Assembly (NCBI RefSeq): GCF_000341005.1
Contig: NZ_ANBD01000124.1
Coordinates: 29,584-87,274, forward strand
DNA: 57,691 bases
Reading direction: 5' to 3'
Source of the DNA: Nocardiopsis alkaliphila YIM 80379
GTDB taxonomy: Bacteria; Actinomycetota; Actinomycetes; Streptosporangiales; Streptosporangiaceae
Position numbers and translations under genes: made by a program. Every line of letters begins with the position of its first letter. Positions within the stretch are counted from its first letter, which is position 1. Below are positions 16,670-25,053 of this stretch, piece after piece. Under the pieces are notes generated by a model. That model had not been told where the DNA came from and ran no database searches. It saw only the letters and a list, made by a program, of their open reading frames with translations.

Positions 16670-18520
16670 TCAGGAGGGGTCCGGCTCGGCGGTCTCGGAG
16701 ACCTTGGCGTCCGCACTCGGATCGACCACCGTCAGTGGCAGGGGCCGGGTATAGCGCAGTTCGGCGAACGCGCCGGCCGGGACCGCGGGAGCGTGCGGGA
16801 AGACCGGTGCGACCTTGCGGTAGGCCTCGCCCTGTACCGGGCGCGTGTCCTTCTCGCCCTTGTTGGGCCACATCGACATCGCCCGTTCGGCCTGGGCGGT
16901 GATCGTCAGCGACGGGTTCACCCCCAGGTTCGCGGTGACCGCCGAGCCGTCCACCACATGCAGCCCCGGGTGTCCGTACGACCGGTGGTAGGGGTCGATC
17001 ACACCGTTCTCGGGGCTGTCCCCGATCGGGCATCCACCCAAGAAGTGCGCGGTCATCGGGATGTTGAACGGGTCGCCGAGGGTGCCGCCCGGATAGCCGT
17101 CGATGCGTTCGGCCAGCCGGGTGGCGGCTTCCTGCCCTTCGGGGATCCAGGTGGGGTTGGGTTCACCGTGGCCCTGCCGCGAGGTCAGTTTCTTGCGTCC
17201 ACCGAACGGTCCGCGCTTGAGCGAGGTGGTCAGCGAGTTGTCCAGGGACTGCATGACCAGGCCGATGATGATCCGCTCGGACCAGCGACGGTTGGAGAAA
17301 CTGCGGGCGAACACGTAGGGGTGCCGCAGGGCCAGCCCGATGTAGCGCAGCCAGCGCGGGATCCTGCCACCACCCGGCACCTGGATGGTGGTCAACAGGC
17401 CCATCGCGTTGGAGCCCTTGCCGTAGCGGACCGGCTCGATGTGGGTGTTCTCGTTGGGGTGGATGGAGGAGGTGATCGCCACCCCATGGGTGAGGTCCTC
17501 GTCCGGCACCTTCCGGCTCATGGCGCCCACCAGCGCCTCGGAGTTGGTACGAGTGAGGGTTCCCAGTCTGTCGGACAGGCGCGGCAGCATCCCCTCGTCA
17601 CGCATCCGGTGCAGCAACGTCTGGGTGTTGTAGGTGCCGGCGGCGACCACGACCTGGCGGGCCGTGAACGTGCGGGCGTTCCCCTTGCGCCGGGGCGCGT
17701 CGGTGCGGAGGGTATCGACGGCGAAGCCACCTCCCTGGGATTCGGGCAGTTCGCGTAGTCGTTCGACGGTGGTCAGGGGATGGACCTCGGCCCCGTCGCG
17801 CTCGGCGAAGTACAGGTAGTTCTCGGTGAGCGTGTTCTTGGCGCCGTGACGGCAACCGGTCATACATTCACCGCACTCGGTGCAGGCCTTGCGGTCAGGG
17901 CCCGCGCCGCCGAAGTAGGGATCACCCATGGACTCACCGGGCGCGGCCTTGGTACCCGAGCCGTCCCGACCATCACCGAAGCACACGCCCACGGGGGTCA
18001 TCCGGAAGGTGTCCTGCACGCCCATGTCCTCGGCGACGGCCTTCAGGTGCACGTCGGAGGGGGTCATGGTGGGGTTGGTGCGTACGCCGAGCATGCGACG
18101 TGCCTGGTCGTAGAAAGGGGCCAACTCCGACTTCCAGTCGGTGATGTGGCGCCACTGCGGGTCCTCGAAGAAGGGATCCATGGGGTGGTAGAGCGTGTTC
18201 GCGTAGTTGAGCGAGCCGCCCCCCACGCCGGCCCCGGCCAGGACCATGACGTCCCGGAGCAGGTGGATGCGCTGGATGCCGTACATGCCGGCCCGTGGGG
18301 CCCACAGGAAGTTCTTCAGGTCCCAAGAGGACGAGGGCAGGGTCTGGGGAGTGAAGCGTCGTCCGGCTTCCAGGACACCGACGCGGTATCCCTTCTCGGT
18401 GAGGCGGAGCGCGCTCACCGATCCGCCGAAGCCGGAGCCGATCACGATCACGTCGTAGTCGAAGCCGTCGTGGGGTGGGTTCTGGTCGGCGGGGGACTCT
18501 TCCTCGCGCTGAGGGGGCAT
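16670..18520 (-). CDS. GMC-family oxidoreductase with a Cys4 motif (cholesterol-oxidase-like)
   Basis: A 616-residue FAD enzyme. It has the FAD motif VIGSGFGGS (26-34), GAGVGGGSLNYANTLY (96-111) and a C-terminal ...GGCPIGDSPENGVIDPYHRSYGHPGLHVVDGSAV... with the catalytic-region His. A cluster KACTECGECMTGC (Cys213, 216, 219, 223) is the spacing of a 4Fe-4S-type site found in the cholesterol-oxidase-like branch. Start at 18520 was chosen because GGAGAGAGG lies 6-14 bases upstream; the longer frame reading would include the promoter palindrome. It probably oxidises a sterol or other hydrophobic alcohol. No secretion signal is seen. It converges with the MerR gene. Confidence 0.87.
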   Translation of the reverse strand: MPPQREEESPADQNPPHDGFDYDVIVIGSGFGGSVSALRLTEKGYRVGVLEAGRRFTPQTLPSSSWDLKNFLWAPRAGMYGIQRIHLLRDVMVLAGAGVGGGSLNYANTLYHPMDPFFEDPQWRHITDWKSELAPFYDQARRMLGVRTNPTMTPSDVHLKAVAEDMGVQDTFRMTPVGVCFGDGRDGSGTKAAPGESMGDPYFGGAGPDRKACTECGECMTGCRHGAKNTLTENYLYFAERDGAEVHPLTTVERLRELPESQGGGFAVDTLRTDAPRRKGNARTFTARQVVVAAGTYNTQTLLHRMRDEGMLPRLSDRLGTLTRTNSEALVGAMSRKVPDEDLTHGVAITSSIHPNENTHIEPVRYGKGSNAMGLLTTIQVPGGGRIPRWLRYIGLALRHPYVFARSFSNRRWSERIIIGLVMQSLDNSLTTSLKRGPFGGRKKLTSRQGHGEPNPTWIPEGQEAATRLAERIDGYPGGTLGDPFNIPMTAHFLGGCPIGDSPENGVIDPYHRSYGHPGLHVVDGSAVTANLGVNPSLTITAQAERAMSMWPNKGEKDTRPVQGEAYRKVAPVFPHAPAVPAGAFAELRYTRPLPLTVVDPSADAKVSETAEPDPS

Positions 18521-18600
18521 GGCTGAAGCCTCTCTCCAGTCAGAAGCGGACGCCCGTAATGCGCCGGATACGAGTCCGCAACGATGATTGCGCCATCTAG

Positions 18601-18613
18601 AAATGTGACATTT
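18601..18613. promoter_or_regulatory. palindrome, operator candidate for the GMC gene
   Basis: AAATGTGACATTT (6+1+6, perfect), 81 bp upstream of the GMC start, in an AT-rich promoter stretch shared with the divergent DUF6230 gene. Its TGTGACA core is the complement of the core in the SDR-operon palindrome. Confidence 0.5.
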
Positions 18614-18737
18614 ACTATTGTAATGTTCTTCATTACCGCCGAGTAAGGTGTGTCCCATGTAACACACGTGGCGTGCGTCGGCGCAAGCTCCCTTCCCTCA
18701 CGCCGTCCCCCGACGGCGGAACCTTCTGGAGGTAGAC

Positions 18738-19382
18738 ATGCCCAAGACCTCTGAAGAGGTGCCCGAGGCATCTCAGGACGCACCCGAAGAGCACCACGGC
18801 GGGGGGACCCGCTGGCGCAGGTTCGCTCTGCTCGCGGTGCCCGGCTTCGTCGCTGCCGCGGTCCTGGGCGGCGCGACCACGCAGGGTCTGCTCGCTGCCT
18901 CCTTCGCGGTCTCCGGAGACAGTTTCAAGATGTCCGCGGATCAGCTTTCCGGCACCGGGTTCGCCCAGTACGGAGACGTGGCCAATTCGGTCGACGGTTC
19001 GGCCCGTCCGGTCGGTCTGTCCACCGTGGACTCCACCGAGCTGAAGAATTTGTGCATGTCCTCCCTATGGGACCTGCCCATCGGTGAAGCGACCCTGGTG
19101 ATCAAGGCCGGGGCCGATTCCCCGGTCGAGGGCACCTCGATGGTCATCGACATCGAACAACTCCAGGGCAACGCCGAGTTCAGTGCCATCGAGATCGGCC
19201 GTGACGCCAGCACTCTCGACAAGGCCGACGGTGGCCAGGGACCCGCTGGTGGTTTCGGGCTTCAGGCCGACACCATCGAGGTCTCCGACATGGAGCTGAC
19301 CTCCTGGGCGGTCACCTCCGGTTCCCTGCGATTGAGCGGTCTGAACCTGGCCATCCGCCCTGGTAACCACGAGTGCTTCTGA
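18738..19382 (+). CDS. DUF6230 family membrane-anchored protein
   Basis: A 214-residue protein: a charged cytoplasmic N-terminus (1-28), one membrane segment (about 29-53, FALLAVPGFVAAAVLGGATTQGLLA), then an extracytoplasmic domain of about 160 residues containing ...FKMSADQLSGTGFAQYGDVANS, the signature of the family often mislabelled cholesterol esterase. No catalytic triad is visible. A strong TGGAGGT ribosome-binding site precedes the ATG. The next gene, a DUF6114 protein, follows by 4 bp; this pairing is widely conserved in actinomycetes, suggesting a two-component envelope function that is not yet defined. Confidence 0.85.
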   Translation: MPKTSEEVPEASQDAPEEHHGGGTRWRRFALLAVPGFVAAAVLGGATTQGLLAASFAVSGDSFKMSADQLSGTGFAQYGDVANSVDGSARPVGLSTVDSTELKNLCMSSLWDLPIGEATLVIKAGADSPVEGTSMVIDIEQLQGNAEFSAIEIGRDASTLDKADGGQGPAGGFGLQADTIEVSDMELTSWAVTSGSLRLSGLNLAIRPGNHECF

Positions 19383-19386
19383 GCCC

Positions 19387-20787
19387 ATGGCCCAAGTGAT
19401 GAACACGCTCCGTGCGGGATGGGGATGGTTTCGCGCCTGGCGGCGTACACGGCCGTTCTGGGGCGGACTCCTCCTCCTGGCGGCCGGAGTCGAGCTGCTG
19501 GTCGCACCGGCCGCGCAGAGTCTGATCCTGCCCATCGACCTGATCATCTACGCCGGTATCGCCGGGGTCTCCGGCACCCTCATCGGTGTCCTGTTGATCG
19601 CGATCGGTGTGCTGAGCTGGCTGCAGCCGGCCCAGCACACCTTCTTCGGCGTGGTCGGACTCATGCTCGCGCTGGTCTCCTTCGTGACCTCCAACTTCGG
19701 CGGCTTCGTCATCGGGATGCTGCTCGGTATCGTCGGTGGTGCGCTCGTGTTCGCCTGGGGCCCTGACGCCCGGCGAAATCCACGTGGTCGCCGCCGGGCC
19801 GGGGCCGGCGAGGCCCTCGCCCGGACCACGGAGACCGAAGGACCCGACGAAGGCGAAGAGACCGCCGTGACCGAAGGCGGCCCTTCGCTCACCACCTCCG
19901 AGGACGAGGCCGACACCACCGTCGACGATCCGCGCACGGACGCCCGCCCCCTGGCCGCGATCGCGCTTCCCCTCGCCGTGGCGGTCACCATCGCCTCCGC
20001 CCCGGCCCCCGCCCTGGGCTGGCCTTGGGACTGGCTCTTTCCCGGGGACGAGGAGGAACAGTCCGAGGAGACGCCTGAGGAGGAACCCTCCCCGAGTCCT
20101 TCGGAGGATCCCGAGGACCCGGAACAGGGAAGCGACCCCGAGGACGACGCTCCCGAGGACGACACCCCCGAGGGCGAGACCGATGAGGAGGAACGGGAGG
20201 AGGACGAGGAGGACCTCGACGCCGAGGACGCCGACGCCGAGGACTGCGAGCTGCGCATCGGTGACTCGGCCGTCATCGACGACGAGCAGGAATTCCTCCG
20301 CGCGGTCCTGGCCTGCGAGGCCGCGGAGGAGGAGGGCGCCTATCCCGAGGTCATGATCGACTCCGAATACGACTGCTTCCGCGGCTCGGTCCGTGACTCG
20401 GGGCTGACCGCCGACAGCCTCACCATGTTCGGCGCCCGCTATGAGGGAGTGGTCGAGTGCCCCACCGCCGATGGTCCTCGGCGTTACCTGCGGCTCACCA
20501 TGAGCCGCAGTGACATGGACGGCGGTGAGCTGTGGTTCGACGACGCCGGAGTTCGGATGTCGCTGGGTCTGCCCACGATGCGGATGGACGGCAACGTGGA
20601 ACTACACGTGACCAGCATGAGCGTGCGCTTGCTGGGGATCCCGCTGACTTTCACCCCGGACTTCCCGCCGCCTCTGCTGTTGCCGATCATGTACGTCACC
20701 GACGTCGACGTCGGTGATCCGATGGCCTCCACCGACAAGATGACCATCCCCGGACTCGACTCCCAGCACGCCGGCGGGGGTTCTTGA
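19387..20787 (+). CDS. DUF6114 membrane protein with acidic linker and C-terminal beta domain
   Basis: A 466-residue protein. Residues 15-130 carry four membrane helices including RRTRPFWGGLLLLAAGVELL and SFVTSNFGGFVIGMLLGIVGG, typical of DUF6114. A further hydrophobic segment at about 196-215 is followed by a very acidic Glu/Asp/Pro linker (about 222-285) and a 180-residue C-terminal domain with GDSAVIDDEQEFLRAVLAC and several repeats like those in DUF6230 proteins. The linker suggests that the last domain is held away from the membrane, probably outside. It is coupled to the DUF6230 gene 4 bp upstream. Function unknown. Confidence 0.8.
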   Translation: MAQVMNTLRAGWGWFRAWRRTRPFWGGLLLLAAGVELLVAPAAQSLILPIDLIIYAGIAGVSGTLIGVLLIAIGVLSWLQPAQHTFFGVVGLMLALVSFVTSNFGGFVIGMLLGIVGGALVFAWGPDARRNPRGRRRAGAGEALARTTETEGPDEGEETAVTEGGPSLTTSEDEADTTVDDPRTDARPLAAIALPLAVAVTIASAPAPALGWPWDWLFPGDEEEQSEETPEEEPSPSPSEDPEDPEQGSDPEDDAPEDDTPEGETDEEEREEDEEDLDAEDADAEDCELRIGDSAVIDDEQEFLRAVLACEAAEEEGAYPEVMIDSEYDCFRGSVRDSGLTADSLTMFGARYEGVVECPTADGPRRYLRLTMSRSDMDGGELWFDDAGVRMSLGLPTMRMDGNVELHVTSMSVRLLGIPLTFTPDFPPPLLLPIMYVTDVDVGDPMASTDKMTIPGLDSQHAGGGS

Positions 20788-20806
20788 GCCCCGGATCCGG
20801 ACTCGG

Positions 20807-20846
20807 GTCGGGGGCGTCGCGATCACGCGGCGCCCCCGACCTTCTT
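20807..20846. terminator. strong bidirectional terminator
   Basis: GTCGGGGGCG pairs with CGCCCCCGAC (10 bp), with an inner CGCG-ATCA-CGCG hairpin, followed by CTTCTT. It lies between convergent DUF6114 and helicase genes. Confidence 0.75.
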
Positions 20847-20854
20847 CGGTTCCG

Positions 20855-22675
20855 CTACCGACTATCGGAGATGAGTCGACTGGGCCGACCCACGTAGGAC
20901 ACGTACAGCGCGTCCCGTGCTCGAGTACAAGCCACGAACAACAGCGTCCGCTCTTGCTGGACCGCGTGTTCCAGGGCGACCTGGTCACCGTCGGCCGCTT
21001 CGATCGCCGCCTTGGGCGGCAGTAGGTGATCGCTCACCCCCACCAGCGCCACACAACGGAACTCCTGTCCCTTCATCCGGTGCATGGTGCCCACCCGCAC
21101 CGCTTCAGGGCCGTTGACGCCCTCCAACGGTGTGGTGGCGATCCCGCTCGCCTCCAGCTCCTTGGTGATCTCCCGAGCGACCCACTGGTTGCGCCCGGCG
21201 ACCGCGATCTCGCTCGGGTTCACACCGGCCCCCGACCACACCCGTATCCACTCACCCAGAGCCTGAAGCTCCTCGGCGCGGTCGTCGCAACCGCGCAGCA
21301 CCGGTGCGGGACCGTGCAGCAGGGAACGGTAGCCGGCGAGGGTGTCGGCGTCGTCGGCCGGGCCCGGGGCGGGGCGTCGTCCCAGGATCGGCGTACTCCA
21401 GTCGAGGATCTCCTGGGTCACCCGATAGCCGACCCTGAGCCGTTGGCCTCGTCCGCGCACGTTGATGCCGAGAGAGGCCAACGACACTCGGTCGTCGGAC
21501 ACCCGCTGGTGCGGGTCGCCGACGATGAACAGGTCATCCGGCCCCTCGGGGACGGCGGCGCGTAGCATCCGCCACTGGGTCGGGTGCAGATCCTGCGACT
21601 CATCGACCACCGCGTGCCGGTACAGCGGGTCCGAACGCGTGAGCAGGCGGGCGGCCTCGGCGGCCAGTTGCGTATAGGACCACAGCCCCTCCACACGCAT
21701 CGCGCCCACGTACCGACGGATCGTCTCCCAGACCTGGCGTCGATGTTCGGGGGCCAAGTGCTGGACGCGGCCACTGCGTTCGCACCGAATGTAGTCGGGC
21801 AACAGTTCCAGACCCTTGGCCAGGATGACCTGTTCCCACTCGTCGACCAGGAAGCGTCCGGAGAACGGGAGCCCGTCGGCGAGGGCGACCGCCCGCCAAC
21901 GCTGGGCGAGTTCGTCCCGGCCGATCATCCGTGGGGCGATGCCGGTGCGTGACTGCACGATGGAACGGCCCAGGCTGTCGATGGTGGCCACCCGGACACG
22001 GGAGCGGACTCCGGGATCGGGCAGGAGTTGGTCCAACCGTTCGGCCAAGGTCTGGGCCAAGGTCCGGTTGTAGGTGGTGAGCAGGATCGATTCACGGTCT
22101 TGTTCGGGGCGGGCGGTGGCGTCCGCTTCGGCCAGGTGCGCGGCTCGGTGGAGCGCCATCACGGTCTTTCCGGTCCCTGGGCCACCGGTGAGCCGTACCG
22201 ATCCGTTGAAGTGGGCTTCGGTGATCCGCTGCTGGTCCGGGTGCAGGGTGATCTGCCACTGGTCGAACGGCGCTGCGAGGGCATCGGACAGTTCGGGCGG
22301 GCCCACGGGGGTGGGGTCGGCGACCCTCGGCCCGGGGGCGGTGAAGGTCTCCGGGCGCAGGTTCCGGGCGTAACTAAGGGCTTCGGCGCGTGGCCGCACG
22401 GTGAGTAGCCGGTAGTTCGAGTCGTCCTCATGGGCGTCCCGGCCCTCGGCTTGGGCGTCCGGTGCGACGCGTGTGTCGGGAACGATGACGCCGAACCAGT
22501 CGGGGGCGATGTCGACGACCCGGATCCGGGGATCGGCGGCGCCCGCGACGGATTCCGATCCGGGGTCTTCGCCCGCCTGGTAGGCGCGCATCACGGCCAG
22601 GGTGCCGAGTTGGACGTCGGGCGTGAGGCGGGTGAAGTCGTTGAGGAACGTCGGGGCGATCGCAAGGGCGGACAC
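20855..22675 (-). CDS. UvrD/Rep-like DNA helicase with RelE-like N-terminal region
   Basis: A 606-residue superfamily 1 helicase. Motifs: Walker A GGPGTGKT, motif II DESQDLHPTQW, motif V GTMHRMKGQEF and motif VI FVACTRARDALYVSY. Residues 1-115 precede the helicase and look like a RelE/ParE fold: an N-terminal helix pair (FLNDFTRLTPDVQLGTLAVMRAYQ), a DPRIRVVDIAP strand, a WFGVIVP strand and YRLLTVRPRAEALSYARN in the place of the toxin's last strand. Start is the GTG at 22675 with GGAGGAG upstream; the longer frame reading is unlikely. It is the only gene of its transcript. The role is probably DNA repair or nucleic-acid handling. Confidence 0.85.
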   Translation of the reverse strand: MSALAIAPTFLNDFTRLTPDVQLGTLAVMRAYQAGEDPGSESVAGAADPRIRVVDIAPDWFGVIVPDTRVAPDAQAEGRDAHEDDSNYRLLTVRPRAEALSYARNLRPETFTAPGPRVADPTPVGPPELSDALAAPFDQWQITLHPDQQRITEAHFNGSVRLTGGPGTGKTVMALHRAAHLAEADATARPEQDRESILLTTYNRTLAQTLAERLDQLLPDPGVRSRVRVATIDSLGRSIVQSRTGIAPRMIGRDELAQRWRAVALADGLPFSGRFLVDEWEQVILAKGLELLPDYIRCERSGRVQHLAPEHRRQVWETIRRYVGAMRVEGLWSYTQLAAEAARLLTRSDPLYRHAVVDESQDLHPTQWRMLRAAVPEGPDDLFIVGDPHQRVSDDRVSLASLGINVRGRGQRLRVGYRVTQEILDWSTPILGRRPAPGPADDADTLAGYRSLLHGPAPVLRGCDDRAEELQALGEWIRVWSGAGVNPSEIAVAGRNQWVAREITKELEASGIATTPLEGVNGPEAVRVGTMHRMKGQEFRCVALVGVSDHLLPPKAAIEAADGDQVALEHAVQQERTLLFVACTRARDALYVSYVGRPSRLISDSR

Positions 22676-23219
22676 GTCGTGGTCTCCTCCGGTCTTCGAC
22701 CTGGTGATGGCTCTGCTGGATGGTCGGAGCGGATGGGCGTCGCGCGAGAAGAGGTCGGTCGGGTGACCGTTCGCGCTCACTTGGAACATGCTCGCCGTGG
22801 AATTTGGGCAAACGCTTCCGAACAGGTGGTGAAGGGTAGATTCCCCCGAACGTCAAAGGGATCACGTTTTGGCAGCTCAAAGCTTATTTTACGGAGACGT
22901 GTTCGAAGATTTTCGAAGGACTTCTCCGCACTCTTCGGGGTCGGTCGCGTGACCAGGGGTTCTTCGGTGGTCCTCTATGTCCAGATGTCGATTAATCGTC
23001 TGGCCGAAACTAGCCGACGTAGGCCGGATAGGGCCCCTTGCTTGGAGGCGGAGGTTCAAGGGGCAGGATGGGGCGCAGTGGATCGGGCGACCGAAAACGG
23101 GGCGGGGCGCGGTGCCTCCGGCTCTCTCGGTGAACGTGAGAGCCCGACCCTCGATGCTCACTCTATGGCCACATGTGGACACGTTCTGTGCGTAGGGGTT
23201 GTGATGCGGGATCGTGGAC

Positions 23220-23384
23220 GGAGCCTGGGAAGGAATCCCACATGGTTCAGGACTCTGCCGGGGTCCGTCCTACCCCGGCAGAGTCCACAACCACCCTAGA
23301 GAAGCGATACCCAGCCTCCGTCCCGCCCAAAGCGGGAGGGTGCCCAGACCCTTACCTCCGGTGGGATTCCTTCCTCCTCGCTCC
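23220..23384. repeat. nested inverted repeats, structured non-coding element
   Basis: Between the divergent helicase and DUF1707 genes. Outer arms at 23229-23241 and 23361-23373 are a perfect 13-bp inverted repeat (GAAGGAATCCCAC/GTGGGATTCCTTC), extended by GGAGC (23220) and GCTCC (23380). Inside are a perfect 15-bp stem with 7-base loop (23250-23264/23272-23286), flanked by GGTT/AACC, and a second hairpin TCCCGC-CCAAA-GCGGGA (about 23320-23336). No T-run follows. The design is a three-way junction in either strand. It could be a structured RNA or the remnant of a small mobile element. The rest of 22676-23219 shows no gene. Confidence 0.6.
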
Positions 23385-23437
23385 ACATGCTCTAACGTGG
23401 GTCTGACAAACCGGGCAGAAGGAGCGGTAGGAAGCAC

Positions 23438-24067
23438 GTGGGTCCCAATGACATGAGTCGGATGCGCATCTCCGACGCCGAACGCGACCAGGTCTCGGAG
23501 ATCCTGCGTGAAGCCGCGGGGGAAGGACGCCTGGACCTCGAAGAGCTGGATGAGCGGATCAGCGCGGTCTACGCCGCCAAGACCTACGCGGACCTCGAAC
23601 CCATCGTCGCCGATCTGCCCGCCGGTGCCGCAGGCCTCACCTCCGGTGTCACCGGAGGATCCGCCATCACCCAGCACCAGACCCCCTCGGCCGTTCCGGC
23701 CGGACAGGTGCTGGCGCTCAAGGGCAGAGGCGATCAGGTGGTCCGCAAGGGCGAATGGACCGTGCCGCACCGTATCGAGGTGGACGCCCGCTTCGGTTCC
23801 ATCAAACTCGACTTTCGCCAGGCACGCATCTCCACCCCGGTGGTCGAGGTCTGGCTGGACGCCTCTTGGGGCTCGGCCGACCTGATCCTGCCAGAGGACG
23901 GCACCGCCGAGATCGACGTCGACTCCTCCTGGTTCGGCAGCCTGCGTTCGGACGTCGACTCCATCCGCCGGGCCGACGCCACCCACTTCGTCATCACCGG
24001 AACGGCCCAGGGCGGCGGCCTGCGGGTGCGTCACAAGCGCGCCGGAAGCTGGAACTTCTTCTCCTGA
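23438..24067 (+). CDS. DUF1707 and LiaF-like (cell-wall-active antibiotic response) protein
   Basis: A 209-residue protein. Residues 5-60 (RMRISDAERDQVSEILREAAGEGRLDLEELDERISAVYAAKTYADLEPIVADLP) form DUF1707, a small helical domain typical of actinobacterial membrane-stress proteins. After a linker, residues about 85-205 form a repetitive beta domain like the C-terminus of LiaF (RIEVDARFGSIKLDF..., VWLDASWGSADLILPEDGTAEIDVDSSWFGS). There is no membrane segment, unusual for a LiaF-like protein. The GTG at 23438 has AGGAAG upstream; an ATG five codons later is an alternative. Confidence 0.82.
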   Translation: MGPNDMSRMRISDAERDQVSEILREAAGEGRLDLEELDERISAVYAAKTYADLEPIVADLPAGAAGLTSGVTGGSAITQHQTPSAVPAGQVLALKGRGDQVVRKGEWTVPHRIEVDARFGSIKLDFRQARISTPVVEVWLDASWGSADLILPEDGTAEIDVDSSWFGSLRSDVDSIRRADATHFVITGTAQGGGLRVRHKRAGSWNFFS

Positions 24068-24090
24068 CTCGACCTCCGCCGCCGTGCGCC

Positions 24091-24762
24091 ATGATGGTGG
24101 GGCACCGCGGCGTCGGCCGTGGCCGACACGGGAAGGCGGCGGATTTGCCAATCTGGATCGGGACCATCGGTCTCGTGGTCCTCGCCCTGGGGCCGTACGC
24201 TTGGACGCGCCTGGCCTGCCTCGGGCGGTGCCCGGAGATCACCGACGCCCCCCACCGGCCCGTGGCCGTCGTCTTGGGCGCCGCTGCCTGGAGCGAAGGG
24301 CCCTCACCCCTGCTGGCTCGGCGTCTGGACCTGGCCGTGCGCCTCATGGACGAGGGAAGGGTCGACCGGATCCTGGTCTCCGGTGACAACCGTGAGGTGT
24401 CCAACCGCGAGACCGACACCATGACCCGTTACCTGGTGGAACACGGAATCCCCGCCGAGCGGATCGAGGCCGACCCGTACGGCTATCGCACCTGGGACAC
24501 CTGTGTTCGAGTAAGGAACCGGTACGGGGTGGACGCGGCCACCATGGTCACCCAGTCCTTTCACCTGCCCCGAACCGTGGCCTTGGCCCGCGCCGCCGGT
24601 ATCGATGCCCTGGGTGTGGGTGACGCCAGCCTCGGCGCACGTAGGCGGTCGACGGTGATCGGTTACCTGCGCGAGGTCCCCGCCGCCGTCAAGGCTCTCA
24701 AGGACGCTCTCCTACGCCCCGAACCGGCCCACAGCGGACGCCCCGACCCCCAAGAGGGTTAG
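24091..24762 (+). CDS. SanA/YdcF-like DUF218 protein
   Basis: A 223-residue protein with one N-terminal membrane segment (IWIGTIGLVVLALGPYAW) and a DUF218 domain: AVVLGAA, LLARRLDLAVRLMDEGRVDRILVSGDN, TMTRYLVEHGIPAERIEADPYGYRTWDTCVRV and VTQSFHLPRTVALAR. E. coli SanA of this family affects envelope barrier function. The start is uncertain: the ATG at 24091 has no ribosome-binding site, whereas the in-frame TTG at 24145 has GGAAGGCGG just upstream and places the membrane segment at the N-terminus. It follows the DUF1707 gene by 23 bp and is probably co-transcribed. Confidence 0.85.
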   Translation: MMVGHRGVGRGRHGKAADLPIWIGTIGLVVLALGPYAWTRLACLGRCPEITDAPHRPVAVVLGAAAWSEGPSPLLARRLDLAVRLMDEGRVDRILVSGDNREVSNRETDTMTRYLVEHGIPAERIEADPYGYRTWDTCVRVRNRYGVDAATMVTQSFHLPRTVALARAAGIDALGVGDASLGARRRSTVIGYLREVPAAVKALKDALLRPEPAHSGRPDPQEG

Positions 24763-25053
24763 GCGCAGTGTCTTTTAGCGCCTCCGCTTCGCTTTGGCGT
24801 GTTCGGGCGCCTGGGAGCCAGGAACCTTCGGTACCTACGGTGTGATGGCTCCTACCTCGCGATCCCACCTACGGAGCCTCCAGGCCCGGCTCGTCGAAAC
24901 TCGTGTAAGCGCCGGAGACGGGGGCGCCGGGGAAAGGGCCATCGGCCGCCGGACCGACGCCGTCGAGGGTGCTGACGAGCGAGGAATGGGGGAGCGGAGG
25001 CGTCGAGAAGACCACCTACGTCGAGCACGGCCCGGAGCCGAGATAATCAAGGC

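Noticed and set aside
18521-18667. A longer N-terminus for the GMC oxidoreductase
   Set aside because: It would include the promoter palindrome and lacks the ribosome-binding site seen before 18520.
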